Positions 43,601 to 55,662 of a DNA stretch of 64,000 nt are shown in pieces. This DNA is from Fomes fomentarius. Its lineage: Eukaryota; Basidiomycota; Agaricomycetes; Polyporales; Polyporaceae. Where the stretch lies: NCBI GenBank assembly GCA_022606135.1, contig JABYQN010000008.1, forward strand, positions 2,294,001-2,358,000, read 5' to 3'. A program made the translations under genes and the position numbers. The notes beneath the pieces are model-generated. The model made no database searches. It was not told the DNA's origin and was given only the letters and a program-made list of their open reading frames with translations. The number at the start of each line of letters is the position of its first letter. Position 1 is the first letter of the stretch.

Positions 43601-46015
43601 TCAAATGGGATCAGCCAGGCTGAGTCTCGTCAGGTACTCCATCTGAGGTGCGCGATATGTATCAAGGGTGATGTTGAGTGGGATCGGACCATCGTTAAAG
43701 GTTAACAGTTTGGGAGAGGCGTTCGTGTACTGTGGCCAATGAACGGCACCATCACCATTAGGATTGAGCGTCGCGGCGAATCGGATGAGGTAGTCGCCCA
43801 TGTCACCGCCGTTGTATATGTTTGCCAGTTCTGTGCCGTGAGCCTAAAGAGAGGGTACATCAGCATAACACCGGACATTGGACGGTTGACGGTTCGTGCA
43901 CACTTACCGCGCCGATGCCATCGACCTGGTTGACCCGACTCACTAGAAGAATAGTCGGTCAGCAACCGTGAATGGAGTGAATACCAGAGAACATACAAAA
44001 CGCATATATAGGTTGTTCGCCCGCAAGCCTCTGCACGAAGGTTCGACGAGGTGCTTGTTCTATGAAGTCGCCTTGGAAGGCAGAAATGCGCTTGTACTGC
44101 GGGGAGTAAGCGAAGGCGTCTCCGGTTTCAAAGGGTGAGCCCGCTGCAGGATCCGCAGGGTAGAGTTCGAGGATCTTGGCTAGCTTCTCTGTAGGCGTGT
44201 TTTTGTAGAAGTTGGAACCTAGGTACGAAAGGAACTCCTCATCGGTGCTGTGCATCGACATCATGTCGCTATCTAACTAGACAAGGCAGTGGAATAGTGA
44301 TATAGCTCACGTTATATTGAGGCTCGGGAACGAGAAGAGCGATCCCTCGTCTTGATCATTACCTGTTATCATCCGTGTGAGACATAGCTAACGACAGGAC
44401 AACCCAAATGATCCTACCAACGACGAACGGTATCCTGGCAATTTTGCCCTCGAGCAACTGGATCATCGGGGGCGCTGCAACAAATTCTCCATCGGCCCTG
44501 GGATACCATGGGGTGTTGACTTGCTGCTCCAACCATCAGTGCATACATCTACAATAACGTCCACATGTAGATCTTACATTGAAATCGACGAATGACGGAG
44601 AGTGGTCCATAGCTGCCTTCAGCGTCTCTGCGGGGATTGTCCGCAAACACTGAATTGTATCAGTCGTATTCGCACACCCGGCGTCCTGGACGATTTGATC
44701 ATAGGTTGACTGCATGACTGAATTGTCGACTGTGCCGGTGATAGGGGGAGATCCGGACTCCATGAAGCCCGCGCGGAAGAGGCCCTCAGTGTTCCCGCCG
44801 TTGGCGAGCATATGGAGTGCGACCGACTGCGCTCCCGCACTCTGGCCCCAACTGAAGCAACCACTAATCAGCCCAAACACTTTCACAATTGTCACCGCCA
44901 CACATACATCATCACCTTGTTGGGATCCCCGCCGAAAGCAGAGATGTACTTCTGGATCCATCTGAGCGCTTCTCGTTCTAGAGCAAGAGATCGCTAGTGA
45001 GTAGTGAGCTTCCGGCGCGCCAGGAGAGACTTTGCTTACGATCATGTAAGCCAAGGTTCGCGATCCCTGCTTCTTTGACCTGCTTCCCGCCCAGGAAGCC
45101 AAAAGCTATGCAGTGCCTGAGCAAAGGTGTCTATCAGGCACGCGCTACATACTCACCACTGAGCCTGTTGACACGTACAAGGCGTTAGCGTCAACACCCC
45201 ATTGAGCGGTGACGGAGCGCCACGGCGTACCTGTAATTTATCGAGACATAGACGATTGGGTGCCCAATGGCGATGGACCTGGCTACGACATTCTGACCTG
45301 GTTGTCTGCGGGACCTCGTCAGCTGTGTTAGAGCTCTAGAGTCGAGATGAGGAGACTGACATTGCGTTTGATCCCACCTGGTATCCGCCTGAATAAGAGG
45401 CCTGGTGAGCAGGAACGAGACGCCGCGTCGCAAGCAAACGGCATACCTCCATATATCCACTAGAGAAGATGTATCAGCCAGTGCTTGCTGACCAGAGTAC
45501 GAGATTACGCACCACGGCGACCGGAAGCTTCGAATCGGCAGAAGCGTTCGCAGGTGCGATCACATTCAGGTTCAGGCAATCCTCCGACTGAGGAACATCC
45601 GGAACCGAGACTACTTGGTCAAGAAACTGTCCCACTGCAGCAGGCACATCGCTCGGCAGGTCAAGCGTGGCAAAGGTTTGCTGAATGCATTGATTTCCGA
45701 ACGTCGTCGCATTGATCGTCCCAGTGAAGGGTAACTGGGGTTTGGGTCGACGAAGTCGTAGGTCACCAACCCTGCGAGTACAGGGAGCGAAGCAGTCAGT
45801 CACAGTGAGGTATCGATATGAAACACGGAAACATACGGAGGTTGTGCATATGAGAGTCCCAGGAATTGGTTGACAGTCCCGTTTGCCTTCCCGATCACCG
45901 TCGCCTTGTCGAGGATAACGATAGGCTGCGAGATCGCAGAGCTTTGAGTAGGGAGTGCGCATGCTAAGCTCCCAAAGAGAACTGCAAGCGCTTTTGGAAG
46001 GGACATAAGAGCCAT
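43601..46015 (-). CDS. Carboxylesterase type B / rugosa-type lipase, secreted
   Basis: The gene has about twelve exons and looks complete. Signal peptide MALMSLPKALAVLFGSLACA, then GTVNQFLGLSYAQPP, EDCLNLNV (conserved type B signature), VWIYGGGYQVGS (oxyanion hole, split by a 13-nt exon at 45459-45447), YVSINYR, FGFLGGKQVKEAGIANLGL, REALRWIQKYISAFGGDPNK, the nucleophile elbow WGQSAGAQS with the catalytic Ser, TPWYPRADGEFV, GNDQDEGSLF with the catalytic Glu, and AAHGTELANIYNGGD with the catalytic His; it ends YLTRLSLADPI at 43601. All three catalytic residues are present. The elbow is G-Q-S-A-G rather than the usual G-E-S-A-G. It should hydrolyse carboxylic esters outside the cell; the natural substrate is unknown. 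It interrupts the receptor array and is not related to it. Confidence 0.9.
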
Positions 46016-47189
46016 AGCGTAGGGGAACGACCCATGACGGCCTCTGACGAGCTCTCTTATACTTGGATGTCATGAGATCAGCGCTCCGGATAGTGAGGCG
46101 TTCCGTACTATGCCGTCTCAGCACGACCACGCAATAATAGCATCAACGTGACCGTCTTCGGAATTCGCGAACGGAACCTATAGTCCATACGAGTCGGCAT
46201 CACTACGGAAAGAGGCGATGAATGAATCGGTTGAGCGGTGGAGAGGTGGAGGAAAGGAGAACGAAACTCAGAGCAGGCGTTTTCTCATGCGCTTAAATGG
46301 CGTGTAGTGCCACTTGCGTGTCGACTGGAATCCCTTTTTCAGCCTGTGCTCGGTACCAGAAGGACGTAATTCGTGGGATCATATCGTGCGCCTTTACACG
46401 CCTGGAGATGTATTGCGAAGTAAGCTGCATGGAGATGTAGTGCTTCCTATTCGCAAACTACCAATCCCGGATCGGGCAATGACGTGAGATGGCCCACAAG
46501 GTGCGCCCGTATACTACACTACTTGCAATACTGAGTCTTTGGGTTAGTAAGCTCTGCTATAGATATGAAAGTGGTTTAGGCGTACTGTACATCATGATCT
46601 GTCGTAAGATTCGTATGCAGTACCCATGTGCAAAGTACCGCATCAGCGTCTGGATTGAGAGTAGCAAGTTCTCACTTGTTATGTCAGCGTTGGCCGCCGG
46701 CGAATGGCCCAGGCGAGTTGGACTGGTATTGCTGAGAGGCAAAATCGACGTCTCACTCATAGCGTCCATTATGGCATCGTACTCTATCGGCGCCTCCTGG
46801 TCCAGGGGATAGTCCTTCGCAGGATGATCGAGTAGGCGAGCGCGCTCAACACTCAATTGCTACTCCGACCCGCGCGGTACATAGAACGCGGTGGGGCTGT
46901 ACGGTTGTCTAGCCCACGAAATTCGAGGAAGGCCCGCTTGATCCCGAGCAGTCTAACACAGTATCGGTGGTGCCGTAGAGGGAGTATGTAGACGACAGCT
47001 CGGGATCCCGACACGATTACCGCGCGGACGAGAAGGACAAGCGCACGTGCGAGCCAGGCGGAGCGGGAGGCGGGCGTGGTGCACGCCCGTGTCGAAACCG
47101 GTGAGGTACGCGTCATCGGGCGTTTCCGTTACACTCGGAATGCTGGTGGGCACTGCATCCGGGGGCATGAGCATGTGCATAGGGACTGG
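46016..47189. other. Intergenic, no confident gene
   Basis: Upstream region of the esterase and downstream flank of R16. Open stretches on the minus strand at 46856-46557 and 47180-46953 lack support. Confidence 0.4.
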
Positions 47190-48230
47190 TCATGAGGCAC
47201 GCGGGGTGGGAGCTTCAGGCAGTAGGGGAACCTCTCCACGCAGGACTGCAAGCTGCTTCGTCGCTGCGGGATCTGGCACTCTGTGTGGTGTGTGGATGCC
47301 GCTGCTGATTGCGCCACTGCTATACTCAGTGTCCGTGTCACCAGATTGTAATACGTGACATACCGAATGGCGTAGCCATCAGAGCTGCTTTCTCCTGCTC
47401 GCATGCCTGCGTCCGCATACATTGACACCTGAGCAGAGCAATGAGCATTGCGATTCCTCCCAACACTCTGACCACCACTCACAGTGAGAGGCGTTCAGAC
47501 GAGTGAGCCCGCAAACGTATACACGAGCTTGTTGAACATCTCGGTCTCCACCAGTTCCGCAGTCGTCGTCGATCACAAATGAGTCGGTGAGGTAGTGCCG
47601 GTCGGACCCATGGTCGCGAAGACTTTGATTCGCGTCTCTGTAATAGAACGACTGAGGGGCCAATGAGCACAAGGATAGCACAGGGAGCTCAGTACTCTTA
47701 GCAGAAACCACGCAATCACTCACCTTGATAAGCCTTCCAAAACACGTCGTCATTCTTACGCAGGTACCACGGCGACTTCTACTCTCCGTCCGGCTGGTTT
47801 TGCTGTCTTCACCCATCTATGTACATGCAGCGCGTCATACGCAGTTTGTCTACTACTGATGTTAATACATTCTGTGGGTCCGATGATCAACGATTACAAC
47901 AGAGTTCAAACAGAGAACAGGGTTTTGAATTGAAGCGTACCATGCGGTTTCCGCACCAGAGAGCAAGCCGTGATATCAGCGATGATCTAGGGTCTATGCG
48001 CTGAAATGAATGTACAAGACCGGTGGAGACGTAGCCGAGAAGTTCATGCTGAAGTTGTGAAGGCCCTTCGCGAAGTCCGAAGCCTTTGGTGTGGATGTTT
48101 TGATAGCTCAACCAGGCTTACCGCAACAACCAGGGTGGGGAGAGTTCCATCGACATCGACAATGAGGGAAAGGAACGCGAGATAACACGCAATCGTGACT
48201 AGTCATTGCTTCAGAATCCTCATCGGATGA
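47190..48230 (-). CDS. R16: galactose-binding-like membrane protein, partly resolved
   Basis: Pieces in order on the minus strand: a hydrophobic leader (IACYLAFLSLIVDVDG, about 48180), DFAKGLHNFSMNFSATSPPV (about 48060), SPWYLRKNDDVFWKAYQ (about 47770), then after a GTGAGT intron SFYYRDANQSLRDHGSDRHY and LTDSFVIDDDC, which fits the second half of the beta-sandwich (compare HTLVVTNFGDSFALDYLRI in R5). A 59-nt intron leads to VLGGIAMLIALL, a short helix, and QEKAALMATPFG, and the last exon encodes VPDPAATKQLAVLRGEVPLL and ends EAPTPRAS at 47190. No single ATG could be placed and some junctions are out of phase, so the gene may be degraded. Its 5' end faces the MnSOD promoter. Confidence 0.4.
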
Positions 48231-48430
48231 CCAAGGCCGAGACCGGGTTACGAGTAGGATTGGATTTGTCCTCAACTGCGCGAGTGAACAGCAAACAGGC
48301 CCTAGGACATGCCATATGTCAATCGAGACAGCAAAAGGCGTACGTGTGGACATCTTGGACGATAGCGAGCAAGAGGCAAAACTCGATGGGCGGGAGGTGC
48401 CGCCCACTGCGCGGCGCCCGTAGTGAGAGT

Positions 48431-48436
48431 CACGTG
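48431..48436. promoter_or_regulatory. CACGTG E-box upstream of MnSOD
   Basis: CACGTG sits 137 bp before the MnSOD ATG inside the larger near-palindrome GTCACGTGGTGTGAC. A GATAAATA at about 48505 could serve as TATA. Regulation by a bHLH factor is inference. Confidence 0.4.
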
Positions 48437-48572
48437 GTGTGACATCAAAGGATTACATCATTATCGAGCAATGGGCGCCTGCTAGATGAGGACTCGATGA
48501 GAGAGATAAATACCGCTGCAGCAACGCGCAAGCCTTTTCAAGCCCCTGCATCCTCCAGTACTCTCAGAAACC

Positions 48573-49373
48573 ATGGCTCACGTTCTCCCCGACCTCCCGT
48601 ACGCCTACGACGCCCTTGAGCCCTTCATCTCGAAGGAGATCATGGAGCTTCACCACAAGAAACATCACCAGACCTACGTGAACTCCCTCAACGCCGCCGA
48701 GCAGGCCTACGCCAAGGCGACGACTCCCAAGGAGCGCATCGCCCTCCAGTCTGCCCTCAAGTTCAACGGTGGAGGTGAGTACTCGACGCGGACCGTCATG
48801 TTCACGGGCGCGATTTACGAGGAGGCGTGCTGCGCAGGTCACATCAACCACTCGCTCTTCTGGAAGAACCTCGCGCCTTCGGCTTCCGAGGGTAAGGGCA
48901 ACGGTGGTCAGCTCCGTGACGGTCCCCTCAAGGAGGCCATCATCAAGGGCTGGGGCTCCCTCGACTCGTTCAAGAAGGAGTTCAACACCACCACCGCCTC
49001 CATCCAGGGCTCCGGCTGGGGCTGGCTTGTGCGTTAATCTCCGCGATCATGTAAAATCCGTGAGGTTCTGACGCGTGATCGTCACTCCGTATAGGGATAC
49101 AACCCCGCTACCAAGGTCCTGGAGATCACAACTACCGCAAACCAGGACCCGCTTCTCTCGCACGTTCCCGTCATCGGTGTCGACGTCTGGGAGCACGCAT
49201 TCTACCTCCAGTACAAGAACGTAAAGGCTGACGTAAGTTTCTTTCACCGTCGCTCTCGCCATCCGTTCCAGCGATTGACACTATGTTAGTACCTCAATGC
49301 CATCTGGAACGTTATCAACTTCGACGAGGCTGAGAAGCGCTTTGTCGAGGCCCAGTCTTCTGCCAAGCTCTAA
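48573..49373 (+). CDS. SOD2: Manganese superoxide dismutase, no mitochondrial presequence, C-terminal -AKL
   Basis: Four exons (48573-48774, 48838-49028, 49095-49232, 49290-49373) join in phase to 204 residues. The protein converts superoxide to hydrogen peroxide and oxygen. Metal ligands of the Mn/Fe family are all visible: His in [12 protein letters not shown], His in [10 protein letters not shown], and Asp and His in [11 protein letters not shown]. The sequence starts directly with [17 protein letters not shown], the mature N-terminus of the fold, so there is no mitochondrial leader. It ends SSAKL; -AKL fits the peroxisomal PTS1 consensus. A cytosolic or peroxisomal location is therefore more likely than mitochondrial. 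Introns are 63, 66 and 57 nt with GT-AG ends. This is the first plus-strand gene after the minus-strand array. The symbol is assigned by family. Confidence 0.95.
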
Positions 49374-51542
49374 GCTGCCCGTTTCGAGATAGGAGCGTAG
49401 CGAGAAGTATGCTCTGAAAGAAAGAAATTGACGCATCTGTATATTAGTGTGTACAATGCTGCAGGCTCGTTGTTGGTAACTTGTGGTGGCGAAAATATAC
49501 GGCACTTCATGAAGCTACTGAGATATGTTGCGCATCTCGTGTGCTGCAATTCTTTAGTCTCAAATGTGCTGATAACAACCTCGTGCGTCCGATGCGAGTG
49601 GGGGAGCGGGATGTCGAGCGGGGGTGCATTCTGCTCTCAGCAGCACGAATCTGCACGATTCATGCTGCTGGTGCTGATTCGTGCTGCTGACACATGAGCT
49701 GACCGCGTTTGACTAACACCGTATGAGCAGACCACATCGTGTGATCGGCCGCTGCTGGAGGTCTCACTTGTTTCTGCAGAGTTCTCCTTATTGCATACGC
49801 CAAGCCATTTGTATGGCTGGCTTACTGCTTCAGCGTGAGCGACGTCCCGTAACGTACAGATCTCCTGCCGTGTGGCCTGGTGTTATGAAACTCGTACGTG
49901 CAATTTCGTACCATCATTGATAAGGAAGGCATGAGGACGAGACGGATATTTGCAGTTGAAGGTCCGTCTATCCGCCCCGTCAGTAGGTCCGCCCCTGTCG
50001 GTTGCCTACTAGGGAAGACTAATGATTACACAAGGTACTTGCAACGTTGGCCGTCATGTTCGATCGCTTGTGCATCTTTCAGGCTCACATTGCCGGAATT
50101 GATCTCCATGAATCCCAACGGCCTTGTCAGGTGTCGGTGAGGTGTCGTGGGGCAAGAATCGCGTAGGCGCGTCTGGTGTACTGGCACTGTCACCGGAAAG
50201 AACATTGTGAGTGATCGTGGTGTTCTCCACACGGCAGGCTAGTCCATAGGAAAGCGGTTGGGTGATTAGTGAGATATACATGCGGCACGAATACAAGTTC
50301 GAGGCACAAGTATGTGTAGCTTAGGACTTACTGGGTCACTGGCACGCGGTATTCTCAGACTGAACCGGCAAGGGAGGAATAGGCGCTCTCATCTTTCAAC
50401 TTGTCGACCAACGTCTGGTTTCAACTCGGAGACTCGACAGAGAGATGGAAGCAGATGACCTTGGGGAAGATTCAGAAGAAGAAGGCACGGCGATAGGTGG
50501 GACCTCCAGTGAATCTTGTTTTGTTATGTGGACGGCCTTTAGATGGGCGTAACGAGTTAGAGTTATTGCAGCCGTCAGTTTCCGTGCACAATTACACCCG
50601 GCCACGCCCATGATGTCCTTCGTCCACGACCTTCTGGGTCATTCATTACTCCGACCCTCGACTTCCTTTAATATGAGAAGTCGCAGCTTTTCTTGACGTC
50701 GATGTTGATATGTGAACTTGAAAGTCAACTCCATCAAATGATCTGAACTTGTGCGCCGACAGTCTGGGAGCCTCGATGCATGGGCGGCTATCAATATTTC
50801 CGCTCAACCTCCAACGTGATGTCCGTACTTCTAGCCAGATCTTCTTTGTGACTGTCTACCCCGAGCTTTCCAAGGTACTACATAAGTCACCAGACGCAGA
50901 CGAGCTCGACTTTAACGGCATCTGTCGTCCTAGAGTGTCTTGAAGTCAGCCCATCACATATCAACCATCGTCGTATTCGCAATCGCGAGGATGTCCCACG
51001 GCGATCCCGGGGGTCGGGAGCGATACCAGCACTCACGATCCTCTTCTGTCGGCATGCAGTCTTGGGATCACCAACTTATCTCGTGATTGATTGTTGCCGC
51101 TTCTCTTGAGGTCGGTGCTCAGCTCCAAAGACGAACCACGTTGAGGCATTGTACGTACGTGGATTCGACATCCCAACACCTTCGCAAATTCGTACCCCCT
51201 ATATTGCACCCACCTCTTCTGCCCGCCATCAACCGTGTCAAATTCATATAGGGAGGGGAAGGAACAATGCCGAAAATACGAGAAGGCTTGCGCAGGTGCG
51301 CATTCGCGTTCTAGCAACATACTAACCGAGGATTGACCACAGTATACCGTTCATCACTGATCAGAACTTCTTTGCCAGATTGATATCCGCACTCCTCGAC
51401 TGGATTACATGTGCCTCTCGTACTTAGGGAGATCCGGAAGAGTGGGTGCACTTGAATGGCCCGTCGGCAGTATTACTAAGGCCAACGGGTCGGAGAGGCG
51501 CAGCGTTTTGCTCCTTAGCTCTCTTCTTCGCCCAGCCCTGGC
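49374..51542. other. About 2.2 kb without a confident gene
   Basis: Downstream of MnSOD. Two minus-strand open stretches (50611-50396, Ser-rich; 51320-51033, with YEFDTVDGGQKRWVQYRGYE) could be exons of something, but no helix, signal peptide or splice pattern ties them together. Confidence 0.35.
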
Positions 51543-51735
51543 ATTCAGCTGAGGCTGCCAGCTGCTCTTCCGCTCTTTTCCCCCGGCCTTTCATTTGATC
51601 GTGTGGTGTCCGAGGCGGCCGGTCTAAGCATTCTGCAGAATCGGTTGGTTAGACGGGAATTGGGTTCCGAATCCGATTGTGAGTAGCGATACCTGTAGCT
51701 CCTGATCTATCTCAATGAGTGAACATTCTTGCTAG

Positions 51736-53160
51736 AATCGACCGCACTTTGCGGGTGTGACAGCTCCTCCTCGATGCCCAACCTTGTTCGTCTGCGTGCG
51801 TTTGGCTGGTGGAACGGATACACCGGTCCTTACGGATGGCCCGGTGAATTCACCTCAATCCAAGGCACCGTCACGCCCACGCCCACGCCCACAACCACGC
51901 CCACAACCACGACCCCCACACAACCACCAGCGCAACCCCCGAAAACGCAAACATCCACCGTCACTACCGCCATCGTTGTCACCTCCCCCGTTGTCATCAC
52001 CGCCTCTCCGGAACCGTCATCGACGCCTTCGACGCCTGCCTCAAGTCCGACCGACACCTCGAGCGAATCGGGGAACTCCCGCTCAATCACAAGCCGTTCG
52101 TCTGGCCGTTCTTTTTCATCGTCAACATCTCGTAGTGATCGAGCTTCACCAACGTCAGTTGCAGATCATGCTCCAAGCGAAAGTCCGGCATCGGAGAGTG
52201 TTGTCTATCACACCGTTTCCGGGACGGTCACCCAGACGGTCTCATCTGTTGCATCGGGCCCGACTATCGTAGCCAATACCACGGCTTCGCAGTCACGCTC
52301 GATGAATTCTGGGGAAAAGGCCGCGATCGCAATCGCGTGTATACTCGTGTTCCTACTTCCCGTGGTGATTTGGTTCATGAGGAGGAAGAGGAAATCGCAG
52401 CGAGAGCACCAAAGAATCCACTGTGAGTGCTTCTTGAAGTCGTCGAGTCGTGTTTATGTAATTCTGACGATTTTCATCCAATGTAGCGCCTACAGACACC
52501 ATCTCCGGTGGTATGATTTATATCGGACCTAGACGTTCCAACGGCGCAGTGCGAGATACCATTGATTCACAGGGAGCAACGATCCACTCCTTGTCCATCG
52601 ACTCGAGCCGTTTCTCGACATCCGACGACGGACACGCAGCCCGGGTCGTAGCGGCTGCTGCCTACCCCGACGAGAAGTCACCCTCCGCTTTCGCAAGCCC
52701 TCCAGGCTCGAGCAGGGACGCCTACTCAGCCTCACCACGCTCCTCTTCACCTCTCCTGTCTCCTCGCAGTTCGGTACCCCTCATCTCCCCCGCCTCGCCC
52801 ATATCACCGATGTCCCCGATGGTGAGCATGGCGCACATGTCTCAGATCATGCCATACGGCTACGCCCCCGGACCTCTACCTCTAGCGCACATGGCGCCGC
52901 TGTCGCCCGTGCACCCGATGCCGAACTTCCCATTCATCACGAGCCCGACGACCGCTGCTACCGAACGGTTGCCGTATGCGTGGGACAACCCGCCGCCGAG
53001 CTCGGAGTACCTCCCTGGGAGTAGGCGGTCGACGTTCAGGACGTCGAGGTATGCCAGCAGGGACTTGGCCTCTGGATTCCCATCACCGCCTTATGGGGCT
53101 GCCTTGCCCGAGGATGCCAGGAGCGAGCGCAGCGCGCCGCCGATGTACAGTCGGGACTAG
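51736..53160 (+). CDS. R17: single-pass membrane protein with terminal PPMY
   Basis: An exon after a GCTAG acceptor encodes a small ectodomain rich in aromatics (FGWWNGYTGPYGWPGEFTSI), a Pro/Thr repeat (TPTPTPTTTPTTTTPTQPP), a Ser/Thr stalk, the helix AAIAIACILVFLLPVVIWF and MRRKRKSQR. A GTGAGT donor at about 52421 and a TGTAG acceptor at about 52487 lead in phase to the tail, which is Ser/Pro/Met-rich with repeated LSPRSSVPLISPASPIS-like wording and ends SERSAPPMYSRD at 53160, a PPxY. An upstream exon (about 51543-51678; RLPAALPLFSPGLSFDRVVS) looks like a leader but has no ATG and joins with a stop in the simplest splice, so the 5' end is open. Confidence 0.7.
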
Positions 53161-53473
53161 ATCATGCGATTCGTCAGAGTACGGAGAGGAGCTGATCGTC
53201 CTGATAGATAGCTTTGCAGTCGTTTTTGTTGTAACTTGTTATACTTACGTATTGTTATTACAATCTGTGGAGCTTTGCCGCCAACTTCAGCAGCGACTCT
53301 GTAGAAGTCACGAAGAGTAGTGCAACTCAGGCGTCCGGGTGGGGGTCGACGTCGCTGCTCGCAATCGCGGCGCTACCTAGTACAGCGTCTATTCTGCCCT
53401 CAAATTTGCGGAAGCGCCCATTTTGTTTCCCTCGTTTGTACGAACTTGCTCGGTTTTCTCTTCTCCCACCACT

Positions 53474-55662
53474 ATGGACTCTCTTATTGCGAAGGCAGAC
53501 GCTATAAGACCGCTGTCCAAAAAACGAAAGACCGAACGACACGACTCGCGACCGAAACCTGGTCCATCCAAAAAAGCCGACGACCCAACATCCACCTCCG
53601 TCTCGCAACACACCGCCATTCCTCGTTCGCTACGAACATCTTCGCCACCGCCGGAGAACGCGAAGAAGTACTCGCATATACACAATAAGAAGCTGCGCAC
53701 GCAGCTGACGCGCACGTCCGCCCAGAATGCGCGCAACAAGCAGTTGGTGAAGGATGCGGAGTTGTTGCTTATGGAGGATGCTGGTCTTATGGAGGTTGAG
53801 GGCGAGCTGGAGAAGACGTGGAGAGTTGGACAGGGTGAGATTGCTAGCGCGGCTGGTCAACAGGCCGCGCAGGGAAGGCAAGAGTGGAAGTTGGACGGAG
53901 GACCGTACAGGACGCGGTACACGCGGAACGGAAGGTGAGTTTCACTCGTGCTACTTCCCGACCTTGAGACTAACTTCCTGGTGCAGACATCTCGCCGTTG
54001 TCGGCAAGAAAGGCCATGTCGCGACCTTCGACTGGCAAGCGGGGACTCTCCATACCGAGCTACAACTGCGGGAGACATGTCGGGACATAACGTGAGCATC
54101 GTTGAGCTCTACTCGTGGAATAAACCGTGACCCATGACCTAGGTTCCTGCAGGACCATTCGCATTTTGCGGTAGCCCAAAACAAATATGTCTTCATCTAC
54201 GACCGGGACGGTGTCGAACTGCACAAACTCAAGTCACATATCGAGCCTACAAGGCTGGAGTTCCTCCCATATCACTGGCTTCTCGCCAGCGTGGTACGTA
54301 GCAGCCTCTCATCTATTCCGCTCAACACTTTCATACGTATTTTCCAAAGGGTAACGCCGGATATCTGAAGTACCAAGACACATCCACCGGTCAGCTCGTA
54401 GTCGAGCACAGAACAAAGCTGGGTGCATGTCATACGATGTGCCAGAACCCGCACAACGCCATCATCCACCTTGGGCACCAGAACGGCACCGTCACGCTCT
54501 GGACACCGAATCTCCCTCATCCCGCGGTCCGTCTCCTCGCACACCTAGGGCCCGTCGCAAGCGTGTCGGTAGACCCAAGTGCAGCAGGACGCTACATGGC
54601 AACCTCTGGACAAGATGGTATGGTGAAAGTGTGGGATTGTCGAAATTGGAAAGGTGCAGTGCGGACATGGAATGCAAGAGGTGGGAGTGCCGTCCTCGAT
54701 TGGAGTCAAAAGGGCGCTCTAGGCGTCGCTACTGGTGGTAGCGTGAACGTACGTCTTCCTTTCCGTCTGCTTTTGTCTGCTATCGTCTGATATTGATTCA
54801 CAATGTGTAGGTGTACACAAAACCTTCCATACAAACACCCTTCACGGCTGTCGCCCCTCCGCCCCTATACCTCACACATCCCGTTCCGCACCGTCCCATC
54901 ACTTCCCTTCGTTTCTGCCCCTTCCAAGATACCCTCACGATAGGCCACTCCGCTGGAGTGTCCGGTATCCTCGTACCGGGTACGGGCGAGCCGAACTTCG
55001 ACAGCACCGAAGCGGATCCCTTCGAGAATAAGCGCGCACGCCGCGAGCGCGAAGTCAAAAACCTCCTCGACAAGATTCAGCCCGACGCGATCGCGTTGGA
55101 TCCCGACTTCGTTGGATCTCTCGCGCCCCCTCCGAAGCTCACCACTGCTGTGGACGGCTCGCACGATATCCCGTTCGCGCGGTTGCCGAGGCATGAGCGG
55201 TTGCGCGTGTCGGGGAAGGCAGACGAGACGGAGGATAGAGATGAGGATGGTGCTGAGGGAGAGGGCGAGGACGGTGATGGGGGACGGGTGAAGCGGACCA
55301 TGACGAAAGCAGAGACGGAGAAGAAGAAGATGCGCGGGAAGAACAAGGCGTTGAAGAGGTGGGTCGTCGCTCTGCTTTCGTGGGGTATGCGTAGGCAAGG
55401 ATGGCTTGGCTCACGTGTCGCTCAGGTATATTCGAAAACAGCGCAAGAACGTTATCGATCCCCGCGCAGTAAGCATTTCTTCCGAACCCAACTCCGTTCC
55501 AGTACTACTCAGGAATCCGGTGCTGACTGCGCGCCGCAGGTCGCTGTACGCAAGAAGCTCGAGAGGGAACGGGAAGAGAGGCGGAAAGCACGAGCCATCG
55601 CGAACGGCGCGGAGCAACCGGCCAAGCCGTCTGCGCTCGATCGGTTTAAGAGACCTAGTTAG
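53474..55662 (+). CDS. UTP7: Utp7/BING4 (WDR46) WD40 protein of the SSU processome
   Basis: Seven exons join in phase to 609 residues: 53474-53934, 53987-54091, 54143-54293, 54350-54748, 54811-55358, 55426-55468 and 55540-55662. In yeast Utp7 is a nucleolar U3 snoRNP component needed for 18S rRNA maturation. Seen here: a basic N-terminus (KKRKTERHD), HNKKLRTQLTRTSAQNARNK, WKLDGGPYRTRYTRNGRHLA at the start of the propeller, WD-like repeats (HVATFDW, VFIYDRDG, TVTLWTPN, GMVKVWDCRNW), and the C-terminal BING4 signature ITSLRFCPFQDTLTIGHSAG with PGTGEPNFDSTEADPFENK and REREVKNLLDKIQPDAIALD. A Lys/Arg/Glu-rich end (AVRKKLEREREERRKAR) closes it. It is a single-copy housekeeping gene lying inside the receptor array. 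Confidence 0.96.

Noticed and set aside
48573..49071. Continuous reading through the first two MnSOD introns
   Set aside because: The open frame crosses clear GT-AG introns; splicing restores the conserved [12 protein letters not shown] and WGWLGYNP sequence.
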